Assembly: GCF_026914185.1 (NCBI RefSeq)
Contig: NC_070559.1
Location: 8,539,501 to 8,603,500, forward strand
Direction of reading: 5' to 3'
Source: Puccinia triticina
Taxonomy: Eukaryota; Basidiomycota; Pucciniomycetes; Pucciniales; Pucciniaceae
DNA length: 64,000 nt
Shown here: positions 1-10,212 of the stretch, in pieces
Layout of the letters: the number at the start of each line of letters is the position of its first letter
Position numbering within the stretch: the stretch's first letter is position 1
The notes under the pieces: generated by a model
What the model was told of the DNA's origin: nothing
Databases searched by the model: none
The model's input: only the letters and a program-made list of their open reading frames with translations
Program-made: the position numbers and the translations under genes

Positions 1-72
1 AACTCTAAGGATCAGGATGAAGAGGAATCAGCCAAGGCAGACAAAAGGATCAGGAAGGAGAAACAGGACCTA

Positions 73-921
73 ATGGACATGGATACAGAGGACTTACTTC
101 ACATGACACAGCCCCCTACTCCTAGTGCTTCCAAATCCCCTACTTCAAAAGGCTCCCCTCAGGTCAGATTCCAGGATAAGGACAAGGATTCAACCACTGC
201 ACCTAAGGACAAACCAGTTAAGAAAACCTATTTGGAAAAGACTTTGGCCAAGGAGTACCCAGGAATTGAAGAGGAGGTGGCTAGTAGGATGTTGACTGCA
301 GGAAAGATGGAGTTGGCCTTTGGAGAAATCTTTGCTATATCACCAGGAGTTACTGACTGTATTAGGAAGAAGATAACCAACAGAAGGGTCCCATTGGATG
401 GTGTCAAATCAGCAAACTTCACAGACATGGAGGATGGAGAAGAACCAGCACAGGAGCAACCCACTACTCACTACTCCTGCCCCCTTGGATACATCACCAT
501 CACTATTGGAGGAGAGAAACATCAAGCACTCTTGGATACTGGCTCTATGGTCAACATTATTCCTGAAACTCTTGCACATAAACTTGGATTGGTACTCACT
601 GCTAAATCTATGAAGCTCAAAGGAATTGGAGGCCACCTTACTGATATACCTGGAATTGCTGAAGATGTGGAGGTAACCATTGGGAAAGTAGTCAGGACAG
701 TTCATTTCTGGGTAGCCAAAGGACCAGTTCAGATGATTATTGGAAAGCCTTTCTTGATGGATGTCTCAGCTAACATCAACTACAATGGAGCCAGAGGAGA
801 AGCACTTTCAATCATGGATTCAGCTGGTCAGACTTTTTTGGTTCCAATCATACTCCCCAGTAATCAGAAGTGGGAAACCAGCATACCTTCCAATTCTGGA
901 CTGGTAAATTTTTTAGATTGA
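73..921 (+). CDS. Gag C-terminus and retroviral-type aspartic protease (gypsy 1)
   Basis: The frame is open from the window edge, so the true start is upstream; 73 is only the first ATG. The N-terminal ~130 residues are charged and low complexity. A single-domain aspartic protease follows, with the active-site motif LLDTGSMVNIIP near residues 153-164 and the flap/ILG-type motif MIIGKPFL near residue 219. This enzyme would mature the Gag-Pol polyprotein inside virus-like particles. The frame overlaps the pol frame by 51 bases in the -1 register and stops at 919-921, nine bases after a slippery heptamer. The same protease with DSGSMVN is found in the decayed gypsy 2 copy. Confidence 0.85.
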   Translation: MDMDTEDLLHMTQPPTPSASKSPTSKGSPQVRFQDKDKDSTTAPKDKPVKKTYLEKTLAKEYPGIEEEVASRMLTAGKMELAFGEIFAISPGVTDCIRKKITNRRVPLDGVKSANFTDMEDGEEPAQEQPTTHYSCPLGYITITIGGEKHQALLDTGSMVNIIPETLAHKLGLVLTAKSMKLKGIGGHLTDIPGIAEDVEVTIGKVVRTVHFWVAKGPVQMIIGKPFLMDVSANINYNGARGEALSIMDSAGQTFLVPIILPSNQKWETSIPSNSGLVNFLD

Positions 922-3900
922 GACCAGGTTTTCAGTTCCCTTCCCTTACAACTGCAACCCTGGAAAACAACCAAAAGCAACAAACTGTAGTCACTCATTC
1001 AGCAAAGTATAAATCAACTCTAAAAAAAATAAAACCAGTAAACCAACCAATGCCATTATCTCTCAATCCCCCATTGTCAAGGCCACCACTCTCAAGAGAT
1101 CCTTACCTCACTCCTTTAAGCCCTTTTCCTCCACCATTCACTCCTACCTCCAAGATTACTCGAGAAAGGCTGGACCTCATCAATTTTGGACCTCCTGGAT
1201 GGCTTTCTCCTCAAGAATATCTCCTGCTGGTATGGGTAATTGTGATTAGACAAGGTGCTTTGGCTTTTGTAGAAACAGAAAGAGGCCTTCTTAAACACAC
1301 CTATGGACAGCCTTATATCATTCCAGTCATTCCCCATGAACCTTGGCAACAGAAACCAATTCCAATCCCTGCACCCATCAAAGACCAGGTTATAGAATTG
1401 GTAAGAGAAAGACTCAGCACTGGCCTCTATGAACAATCCTTTTCCAGTTATTCCAGCCCTATATTTTGTGTAAAGAAGCAGGATGGTAAGCTCAGAATTG
1501 TACATGACCTTCAGAAACTCAACAAAGTCACCATTAAGGACGCTGGACTACCACCAAAGACAGAGGAACTCATTGAATCATTCACTGGAAGGGCTTGCTA
1601 TGGACTAGGTGATATTATGGGAGGATATGATGAAAGAGAATTAGCTCCAGAATCCAGACCTTTGACCACCTTTGAAACACCCCTTGGAAGATTTCAACTT
1701 ACCAGATTACCCCAAGGAGCCACCAATTCAGTTGCAGTTTACCAGGCCCAAATGATGTGGATACTCCAGGATGAATTACCTCAACATATGGGAATCTTTG
1801 TGGATGATGGAGGTATAAAGGGACCAACCTCTGACTACAATGAAGAAACTCTAAAGGACAACCCCCAGATCAGAAGATTTATCTATGAATATGCCATTAC
1901 TCTGGAAAGGATTCTTTTCAGGATTGAAGAAGCTGGACTCACCATCTCTGGGAAGGAATTTGCTTGCTGTGTACCTGCTCTGGATCTGGTTGGCCATGTG
2001 GTTTGTAAGGAAGGCAGAAGGATATCCATCAAGAAGCTCAACAAAATTGAAACCTGGCCAACTCCCACCACTCCTTCAGATGTCAGAGGATTCCTAGGTA
2101 TCTGTGTATATGTTAGAATGTTCATTAAAAATTACTCAACCATTACTGCTCCACTCAGAAGACTCACCAGGAAGGACTCCTCTTGGGATTGGACTGAAGA
2201 TTGCCAGGATGCCTTTGAGGACCTTAAAAGGATTGTTGGAACTGATATCACCCTAAAGAAATTGGACTATAGACCTGATGCTGGCTTAATCAAACTCTCA
2301 GTGGACTCCAGTGTTATTGCTGCAGGTGCTGTTCTTAATCAACAGGATTCTGATGGATTGGATAGGCCTGTGTTATATGAGTCAGTAGTCTTTTCACCCA
2401 GGGAATCAAAGTACTCACAATCCAAATTAGAACTCTGTGGTGTTGCCAAGATCCTCAAGAAACTTCAAACCAAACTGTGGAGTCAACATTTTCAACTCAG
2501 AGTGGATGCCCAGTGCCTTATTGGAATGATCAACAACCCTTCACTTCCCAATGCCCCTATGAACAGATGGATTGGATTTATTCAGTTATTCTCCTATGAC
2601 CTTGTTCACACTCCTGGAAAAACTTTCACCTTACCTGATGGACTTTCAAGAAGACCCCCTGATTCTGATGAAGATGATTGTCCTAGTTTTGATGAAGATG
2701 AAACCTGGATCAAACCTCACCCTGGATTTGGAACTAAACATTCTTCTTTTGGCCTGCTTCTGGGGACATCAGCTCAGTTGGGGGAGGGGGTAAGTAACTT
2801 GCAGCAAGGAATTTGGAAGCATCTCCAGGAATACCTTTCAACCATGAACAAACCTCCAGGATGCAGCAGCCTGGAATTCAAGCAAATTTTGCACAAATCA
2901 GCCAACTTTTTCCTTTCCAATGGAGTCTTGCACAGGATCAACAAACCATTCTCCCAGATAGTAGTCACCTCTCCTTCAGCTCAGAAATCCATCCTCAATT
3001 CCCTTCATGAATCCTTAGGCCACAGAGGTATTGCTGAAACCTACAGAAGAATTAAACTCAGATTTTGGTGGCCAGGTCTCAAGAGAGGTGTTACCAAGTG
3101 GGTCCAGTCTTGTGAAGCTTGCCAGAAGAGGAGTTCAAAATTGCCAATGGAACCCAAGAAACCTACAGGAGCAGCAACCATCTTTGGAAGAGTCAGTTTG
3201 GATACAGTTCACATCAAAGCTGGCAAATGGAAGTACCTGGTAATTGCAAGAGATGACCTTTCTGGATGGGTAGAGGCAGTTGGACTAGAAAAGATTCAGG
3301 CAAAGAAAATCTCTCAGTGGTTCTTGGACAACTGGATCTACAGATATGGAGCCCCTTGGTCAGTCACAGTGGATGGAGGCTCTGAATTTGGACAACAATT
3401 TCAAAAATCCCTTCTGGAATCTGGAATCAAAATCAAAGTCACCACCCCTTATTATCCTGAAGCAAATGGTATGGTAGAAAGAGGACATCAGGCAATTAAG
3501 GATACCTTGGTCAAGCTCTGTGGAAAAGAAGGCAAGAAGTGGAGGAATTATTTACCTTTAGTTTTATTTGCAGACAGAATTTCCACCAAGAGATCAACTG
3601 GTTACTCACCTTATGAGCTAGTTCTTGGACAGCCCCCCATCTTACCCATTGATTTAGAATTGGAAACCTTCTTTGGAGTGGATTGGTCAAAGGTAGAATC
3701 AACTCAGGATCTTTTATTGGCTAGGACTCAGCAGCTTGAAAACAGGGATACCATCTTGCAGCAAGCACACCAGCAGCTCATGGATTCCAGGAAAAACTCT
3801 GTGGATTATTGGAACAAAAAGAAAACATCAAGGCAGCCACTAAAGAAAGGTCAATTAGTAGTAGTGTATAACAAATCTCTGGACTCTCAATTTGGCAAGC

Positions 3901-4040
3901 TCTTTGAAAATAAATGGAATGGTCCTTACAGAATCAAAGCTCAAAACCCAGGAGGATCTTACATCTTGGAAGAATTGGATGGCACAGAATTGGCCAGAAG
4001 GTTTGCTGCAACTCATGTCAAGGAATACCACTCCAGGTGA
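870..4040 (+). CDS. Pol: reverse transcriptase, RNase H, integrase (gypsy 1)
   Basis: This 1056-residue frame is open throughout. The first ATG at 870 is unlikely to be used; expression probably depends on frameshifting from the protease frame. RT: LPQGATNS and the catalytic box IFVDDGG (F replaces the usual Y of YVDD) near residues 280-315. RNase H begins around KLSVDSSVIAAG (~residue 477). Integrase has an H-H-C-C zinc finger (HESLGHRG...CEACQK, ~residues 714-753), then D at LDTVH, D at DGGSEF and E at PEANGMVERGH for the DD(35)E core. The C-terminus is a short SH3-like tail with WNGPYRIK; I see no chromodomain. It copies the RNA genome and inserts the cDNA. The lack of stops suggests recent activity or selection. 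Confidence 0.9.
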   Translation: MGNQHTFQFWTGKFFRLRPGFQFPSLTTATLENNQKQQTVVTHSAKYKSTLKKIKPVNQPMPLSLNPPLSRPPLSRDPYLTPLSPFPPPFTPTSKITRERLDLINFGPPGWLSPQEYLLLVWVIVIRQGALAFVETERGLLKHTYGQPYIIPVIPHEPWQQKPIPIPAPIKDQVIELVRERLSTGLYEQSFSSYSSPIFCVKKQDGKLRIVHDLQKLNKVTIKDAGLPPKTEELIESFTGRACYGLGDIMGGYDERELAPESRPLTTFETPLGRFQLTRLPQGATNSVAVYQAQMMWILQDELPQHMGIFVDDGGIKGPTSDYNEETLKDNPQIRRFIYEYAITLERILFRIEEAGLTISGKEFACCVPALDLVGHVVCKEGRRISIKKLNKIETWPTPTTPSDVRGFLGICVYVRMFIKNYSTITAPLRRLTRKDSSWDWTEDCQDAFEDLKRIVGTDITLKKLDYRPDAGLIKLSVDSSVIAAGAVLNQQDSDGLDRPVLYESVVFSPRESKYSQSKLELCGVAKILKKLQTKLWSQHFQLRVDAQCLIGMINNPSLPNAPMNRWIGFIQLFSYDLVHTPGKTFTLPDGLSRRPPDSDEDDCPSFDEDETWIKPHPGFGTKHSSFGLLLGTSAQLGEGVSNLQQGIWKHLQEYLSTMNKPPGCSSLEFKQILHKSANFFLSNGVLHRINKPFSQIVVTSPSAQKSILNSLHESLGHRGIAETYRRIKLRFWWPGLKRGVTKWVQSCEACQKRSSKLPMEPKKPTGAATIFGRVSLDTVHIKAGKWKYLVIARDDLSGWVEAVGLEKIQAKKISQWFLDNWIYRYGAPWSVTVDGGSEFGQQFQKSLLESGIKIKVTTPYYPEANGMVERGHQAIKDTLVKLCGKEGKKWRNYLPLVLFADRISTKRSTGYSPYELVLGQPPILPIDLELETFFGVDWSKVESTQDLLLARTQQLENRDTILQQAHQQLMDSRKNSVDYWNKKKTSRQPLKKGQLVVVYNKSLDSQFGKLFENKWNGPYRIKAQNPGGSYILEELDGTELARRFAATHVKEYHSR
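906..912 (+). promoter_or_regulatory. candidate -1 ribosomal frameshift heptamer
   Basis: The heptamer A AAT TTT is in the correct phase relative to the protease frame (codons gta aat ttt) and lies in the 51-base overlap with pol, just before the protease stop. Slipping back one base after the TTT codon continues into the pol frame as F-R-L-R-P-G. The X XXY YYZ pattern is a recognised retroviral slippery class; use here is inferred. Confidence 0.6.
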
Positions 4041-4256
4041 AAACAATAAATAAGGAATAATCAATTCATTTCTCTTCTCTTTTCTCTTTCTCATCTTCTT
4101 ACACAATAACATAAAAACAAAATAAAATCAAATCTATAAACAAATCAGAAATAAAATCAATAAAAATCATTTTCAAACACTCTCAAATAAAATAACTAAT
4201 TATAAAATCAAAAGCTCACCTCTTCTTCTTTTATCACTACATCACCCTCTTCCATT

Positions 4257-5019
4257 TCACTTCTCCTTCTCCTTCTCCTTCTCTTTTCCCTTCTCCTTAT
4301 CTAAAAAAAAAATAATAACAATCAAAAGACATAAAAAGAAAATTAAAGCATAACATTAGTAAAAGTCTTCAATAAAGAATAAAAAATAAAATAAAAAAAT
4401 AGAATATATTAGAACTTACCCTCAGCTCTTATCCTCTCCATTTCTGCTTCTACTCTCCAACCATCTTCCTCCTCTTCCACTTGGTCCCTCATCCTTAATA
4501 ATTCCAGGGCATTCCTCTCCTCAGTTTCCTCTATCATGGCATCTATTATGGAATGAGTATCCATCTAAAAATCAAAATAGAAACAGGGAAAAATATCAGT
4601 ATTATAATCAATCTTCTTTCTTTTCAAATTCTTATTCATATACATACGGAATCCATTCGACATACATGTGTAAAAGCGTCGTGGAACCGGCTATACAATT
4701 TAAGGCGTGCATTTCGTGTGGCAACCGGGTTGTCGAGGTCCTCACGAGCGAAGGCGAGGAGTCCTTGTTGGATATAGTGGCGCAAGGCATCGACTTCTTC
4801 AGGTTTAAAAGAATCTCTCATACCGGCGTTGTACGCGTGAATGTTGTCGACAAATGAGTGCGCTCTGCAAATAGAAAAGGGTATTTCGTAGGAAGGTCTA
4901 ATGACGGCCTCTTCGTCAAGCTGCGAAGATGATATGGACGTATTGGACGAAGAATCTATCGAGTTTTCAATGATACCTTTCGGCGATGAGGGCATGGAAG
5001 TGGCGCTGGAGGCAAACAT
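4257..5019 (-). CDS. spliced antisense gene inside gypsy 1 3' region, unknown function
   Basis: I do not recognise this protein. The model has three exons: 4648-5019, 4420-4564 and 4257-4300, giving 186 residues. Introns 4565-4647 (83 bases, GTATGT...TTTTTAG) and 4301-4419 (119 bases, GTAAGT...TTTAG) join in frame, and the stop follows a Lys-Glu repeat. Exon 1 encodes a Ser-rich N-terminus and a helical segment with the pattern KPEEVDAL...NPVATRNARLKLYSRF. Exon 2 is acidic and probably coiled coil. A second donor at 4664-4665 is also possible. The gene runs opposite to pol, about 220 bases beyond its stop. Gypsy 2 has an antisense ORF in the same relative place with a weakly similar core, so the gene may belong to the element family. 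Other reading: a host gene next to the element. Confidence 0.6.
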
Positions 5020-6020
5020 TACGGATATCGAATGCGATAACGGAACTTTTCCGTTGGCCGACGACCTGGGGCCTTATAGATACTCATTCTTCTTCATTTT
5101 ATGACGTCATGGACGCCTTCACCTTTCGAAGACGTTTGGCGCGGATTCTCTTTCATTCTTTTAATTTTTGACTCTGGTGTTCGACCCAGTTTAATCTACC
5201 CTTTTCCGATATCTCCTGGCGCGTAAATACCGCGATCATTTCATCTAAACACCCTTTTCAGACGCAGGAGTTCATTTGGGCAGTCCCTCGGCGGTACCTT
5301 CGGTTTATTTCATCATGTAGCCCTTGGATTTCAACTTCTTTGCGGTGGAAACTGCGGAAATTGTAATGAAACTTTGGAGTGTTTCAATAACGATTCGGCC
5401 GACCTCAAAATACATATTACACCTTTTCAGTTTCACCTTTCCGATCCTGGCTTTCGTCTGAATTTGGTTTTAGCCGATTCTATCGAGCGGTTTTGGAATT
5501 ATAAGCGCTCGAAGTTTTTTAGGATTTACGCGGCCTCATTTACGGCTTTCATTTAGCGTCCACGGCGGCCCATCGGCCGAATTAATCTTTAATATTGCTC
5601 GATTGTCCATTCATCTCCTCCTTCTTGCCTTTCGAATGAGCCCGGAATCAGAACTTTTCATCGACGGAAATCCAAGTTATACCGAAAACATATTACCTTA
5701 TATTTACGCGGTGTTACTACTATGCGCGCCCGCGGATTTCGCTTGGATCTTTAATCGGCCCTACACAACCGAAAATCAACCCTTAAAAATAATCAGTATA
5801 TCCCATTTTAATCTGGAGAATCGGCTCTTTCGAATGAGCTTGGTTTCAAGAAAATTCATCGAGCCGTTCCGAAGATACGGGTCGACCATTTCCTTTTCTT
5901 TTTGTTGACGTTCCGCATGCGCGTTTCCCGCTTGGAGCCCCCGCTCAGACAACAGGACCCCTCTTTCGACATTACACACAATGAACACATGTTCCATTCC
6001 CCGTCTGGACAAAATGAAGA
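5020..6020. other. CpG-containing segment upstream of the antisense gene
   Basis: No convincing gene. CpG is frequent here and in exon 1 of the antisense gene (from about 4640), while flanking DNA (73-4630 and 6040-8030) has almost none. The position, at and upstream of the presumed start at 5019, is what a promoter-like CpG-rich region would show. Open frames at 5374-5908 have no recognisable domain. Confidence 0.4.
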
Positions 6021-6023
6021 AAT

Positions 6024-6290
6024 CCAATAATCCAGTCATTCATTCAATTCCTCCATCATCATCATCATCCTAAATCATTCTTTCTGAAAAATAATCATTC
6101 ATTCATCCATCAAGAATTCACTCCTCCATGAAAGGAATCTAAGCACCCATCATTATTCCCTGCCATGAATCATTCATTTTGAACCCCAACTCAATTGACT
6201 CCTCCAGGAAGAAATCCAATAATCCAGTCATTCATTCAATTCCTCCATCATCATCATCATCCTAAATCATTCTTTCTGGAAAATCATAAT
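6024..6290. repeat. direct repeat, ~78 bases twice, spacing 189
   Basis: The segment with aaatccaataatccagtc and a (cat)n run occurs at about 6024-6101 and again at 6213-6290, nearly identical. It lies in the non-coding 3' part of gypsy 1. The surrounding ATTCATTCAT-rich DNA shows no gene. Confidence 0.75.
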
Positions 6291-6739
6291 TCATTAATTC
6301 CTGAACATCAATCATTCCTCCGTCATCATCTTCACCCTGTATTCTAGGTATTCTTCAGCCAACAAACCAACCTTTCATTCATTCACCATTATAATCAATT
6401 TCTTCCAACACATTGCAGCTCAGAAGCCACCCAACTTGAGCAAGAATATTCTTTGGACAGCTTATCAGCCTCCCTGGACTTCAAATTCTCTTCACAGAAA
6501 TCTACATTATATACTCAGATACTCAGAAATTCAGCCATTCAACCCCAAATCATTCACAACCTTCAGAAACTACAATTATCAACCCCATCATTCATCATCA
6601 ATCATTGCATTCTTCCATTGGCCTCAGTTAGGCAGGAAAATTATTGTATTCTTCAGAGTGGAAATTAGTCTAATATGTGTCTGTCTCAAGGATATTGCCT
6701 TCAGCAGAGTTAGATCTTCTTAAACATTCACCCCTCATT

Positions 6740-6995
6740 GATAATTGGACCTTCTTTTGGATACTGGACTCTTTGGATTGGATACTGGACTATGGATACT
6801 CTGGATACATAGGACTATTGGAATTTGGATTGGACTTGGATACCTTGGACTCAGATATACTGGACTTGGATTATACTTGGAATCTATTGGCTTTGGACAC
6901 TGGACTTTGGATTTGGATTACTACTCAGGACTTTGGATTTCACCTTTTGGAGGAAGAACACTGGACTTTGGAACTTTGGACTCTTGGACTCAACA
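6740..6995 (+). repeat. degenerate TGGACTTTGGA minisatellite
   Basis: About 250 bases are built of variants of tggactttgga / tggatactgga. The open frames across it (6677-7214) are repeat translations rich in Leu, Trp and Asp, not genes. It sits just before the purine tract of gypsy 1. Confidence 0.8.
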
Positions 6996-7056
6996 TTCTT
7001 CAACTCTTTCTGGATCACTCTTCTCTTTGGTGCATTGCCTGCGGACAGACAATACG

Positions 7057-7067
7057 TTGGGGGAGGA
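7057..7067 (+). other. polypurine tract of gypsy 1
   Basis: The run ttgggggagga lies immediately before the putative LTR start TGTGGTG, as expected for the primer of plus-strand DNA synthesis. Confidence 0.65.
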
Positions 7068-8030
7068 TGTGGTGCTCCATTCCAAACCATAAGTAGTATT
7101 TTATTGCTTTTCTTTACATACATTCATCATTACATTTCCCATTTTCCCCATAACCCTTCACAAATACTTCATTATTATTGCATATTCAGATTCTACACCA
7201 AATTTCACCTATAGTCACTCATACATAGTACCCCCTTATCTTCAATGGTTCAGTAGTTATATAAGGATATAAGACTTACAGACAACCTACATTATTCATT
7301 AGTTACAATACTCATTTCATTAGTAACCTACTTGAATCATTACAGTAAATCCCTTTTACATATTTATTCTCACATACTAAACCCTTTACATACATTTCTC
7401 ATTATGTACTATGCCTATTGTACACATTACATCATTGGATCTGTGCTTACCTCTTTCAGTAGTGCTCATCATTACAAGTAGTTACTATGTTCTCATCACT
7501 CTTCCCCATTAGTACATTCTTTTATTCCCATAACCAGCATTCCCCTTTCAGCATTGCTCATCATTACATACTGTTACTATGTTCACATCACTCTTCCTCA
7601 TTTGTACAACCTTTGTTCTCATAGCCAGAACTCCTTATTGTCTGTGCTCATCCTTCCTTCATATAAGAACTGTCTTTCCCCCCTCACTTGTACCTTATGC
7701 AGAATTTATAGATAATTTTAGATACAGAAATTATAAGTGCCCATTCTCATCAACCCCTTGCCATTAAACCTTGCCATTGCATTCCCCACTCTCATCACTC
7801 CTCCAACTCTCTTACCCTCAGTAGTCAGTAGTTAAAGCTCATAGTACTAGCTCCTAAGATCAAGCAGAAATCAGCCACACCTTTTTCTTCTTTTTCTTAG
7901 TGTTACTCTCATCCCCTCAGCATTAGTCAGGAAGGCAGCCTCATCAGCACCCTTGCATAGCTTACATTAGTACTAGTGTTGCTATCCATTTCCCTTCCAA
8001 GCTCTATTCTCACCCTTAAGTAGGTCCACA
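7068..8030 (+). repeat. 3' LTR of gypsy 1 (963 bases)
   Basis: It starts TGTGGTGC directly after the purine tract and ends GGTCCACA, giving TG...CA ends with a short inverted repeat TGTGG/CCACA. A TATA-like sequence (tatataagg) is near 7258. The partner LTR is outside the window, so the exact right edge is an inference. ORFs within it are shadows. Confidence 0.6.
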
Positions 8031-8068
8031 CCGGTCCCGTACGTTCCTTTTTTTTCCTTCTTTACTGA

Positions 8069-8718
8069 CACTACCAAGATGGATGAATTTGCGATGTCGT
8101 ATATTGATCAATATAGCGTATATTGATCAATTTATATTGATCAATTTTTTTTTTTATTCCTGTTGATACCTTTGTCTGTGTTCCATGTCCCTTAATACTC
8201 TTCTATAATCTCTCTCCTTCCCCCTGTGTTGGCTTCAAGCCACAGGAATTTTTTTTTTTTTGCCTGATGAAATAAAATTCATGAATTTCTACATACACCA
8301 TTCAATTCTTCCTGAAAATGCAAGTTTTAGGATTAATCCAGGGTAGCTGAGGGGTCTCAATTTTTTTTTCTTTTTTTTACATCAACAATTGATGTTATCA
8401 GAAGTCTCCAAATCTACTTTTTTTCAAAAGAGGAAAAACATTGACCCCTGACCTCTCTCATGATACCATCCTGCACTCATTCTTAACTTGGTTGATTGAA
8501 CTTCCTGAAGATATTGCATATCATACTTGAAGTACTACATGCATAGAAGGCCTTTTTGAAATTAATTTACCATGGTTTAGCATACTTTTGTCAGGTTCTT
8601 TTTTTTATCTACTTTTGTTATCAACCACAGATTGATGAGGAATATTTCCTCAGAAAATTTCATTGGGAAATGTTTCTGCGTATAAAACCCAGAAATATTA
8701 TATTTGGGGTCACATCCA
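8069..8718 (+). repeat. left terminal inverted repeat of CACTA element
   Basis: About 650 bases match the complement of 13870-14520 with scattered substitutions and length changes in T-runs. The outer 100 bases hold several copies of the palindrome attgatcaat, a plausible transposase-binding or hairpin region. No gene. Confidence 0.85.
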
Positions 8719-8719
8719 T

Positions 8720-10212
8720 TATGCAGCAGCTATAATCTGATCAGTTGCCAAATAGCACTACTTTGGTTGTTTCTTGCTGTTTCTGCGACTATATCTCATC
8801 CCAGCCTGGGAATTTTTCCTTAATATTGGTACCAAAATGTTGACAAGCACACAAAGTTTCATAATGTACCTTTGCTGACCACAAAACCCCCAAATGTAGC
8901 ACCTACAGTCTGATCAGTTTCCAAATATCACTACTTTGGTAGCTTCTTGGTTTTTCTGCCACTATATCTCATCCCAGCGTGGGAATTCTTCTGTCATATT
9001 GTAACAAAAATATTCACAAGCCTCCAAAGTTTCATTGTGTACCTTTACTGACCACAAAACCCCCAAATTTAGCAGCTACAGTCTGATCAGTTTCCAAATA
9101 TCACTACTTTGGTAGTTTCTGGGTGTTTCTGTCACTATATCTCATCCCAGCGTGGGAATTCTTCTGCCATATGGTTACCAAAATGTTTAAAAGCGGCCAA
9201 AGTTTCATTATGTACCTTTTCTCACCACAAAACCACCAAATGTAGCAGCTACAGTCTGATCATTTTCCAAATATCACTACTTTGGCAGTTTCTAGGTGTT
9301 TCTGCCACTATATCTCATCCCAGCGTGGGTATTCTTCTGCCATATGGTTACCAAAATGTTTAAAAGCGGCCAAAGTTTCATTATGTACCTTTTCTCACCA
9401 CAAAACCCCCAAATGTAGCAGCTACAGTCTGATCATTTTCCAAATATCACTACTTTGGCAGTTTCTAGGTGTTTCTGCCACTATATCTCATCCCAGCGTG
9501 GGTATTCTTCTGCCATAGGGTTACCAATATGATTAAAAGCACCCAAAGTTTCATTATGTACCTTTGCTGACCACAAAACCCCCAAATATAGCAGCTACAG
9601 TCTGATCGGCTTCCAAATATCACTACTTTGGTAGTTTCTGGGTTTTTCTGCCACTGTATCTCATCCCAGCGTGAGAATTCTTCTGCCATATGGTTACCAA
9701 AATGTTTACAAGCTTCGAAGATTTCATTATGTACCTTTGTTCACCACAAAACCCCCAAATGTAGCAGCTACAGTCTGATCAGTTTTCAAATATCACTACT
9801 TTGGCAGTTTCTGGGTGTTTCTGCCACTATATCTCATCCCACCGTGGGTATTCTTCTGCAATATGGTTACCAAAATGTTTACCAGCCCTCAAGGTTTCAT
9901 TATGTACCTTTGCTGACCACAAAACCCCCAGATGTAGCAGCTACAGTCTGATCAGTGTCCAAATATCACTACTTTGGCAGTTTCTGGGTGTTTCTGCCAC
10001 TGTATCTCATCCCAGCGTGGGTATTCTTCTGCAATATGGTTACCAAAATGTTTACAAGCGGCAGAAATTCCATTATATACCTTTACTGACCACAAAACCC
10101 CCAAAAGTAGCAGCTACAGTCTGATCAGTTTCCAAATATCACTACTTTGGCAGTTTCTGGGTGTTTCTGCCGCTGTATCTCCTCCCAGTGTGGGAATTCT
10201 TCTGCCAGATTG
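8720..10212 (+). repeat. left array of ~172-base units (about 9 copies)
   Basis: Each unit contains gtagcagctacagtctgatc, then ccaaatatcactactttgg, then tatctcatcccagcgtggg and ggttaccaaaatgttt. The period is 172-173 bases, not a multiple of three, so the overlapping 80-107-residue frames across it are repeat translations, not genes. Confidence 0.9.

Larger units (their letters stand above)
1..8030 (+). mobile_element. Ty3/gypsy LTR retrotransposon (gypsy 1), 5' end outside window
   Basis: The order protease, reverse transcriptase, RNase H, integrase is that of Ty3/gypsy. The element has intact gag-pro and pol frames, a long 3' non-coding region with an antisense gene, a purine-rich tract and one LTR ending at 8030. 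The 5' LTR and start of gag lie before base 1. It appears to have inserted into gypsy 2, because the 38 bases after 8030 plus the sequence after the CACTA element continue the gypsy 2 3' region; this nesting is inference. The coding part is almost free of CpG, unlike gypsy 2. Confidence 0.85.

Noticed and set aside
5374..5908. Open frames in the CpG-bearing segment
   Set aside because: Short, no domain, no splice or start context; kept only as upstream region.
6677..7214. Three overlapping frames rich in Trp, Leu and Asp
   Set aside because: Translations of the TGGACTTTGGA minisatellite; no domain.
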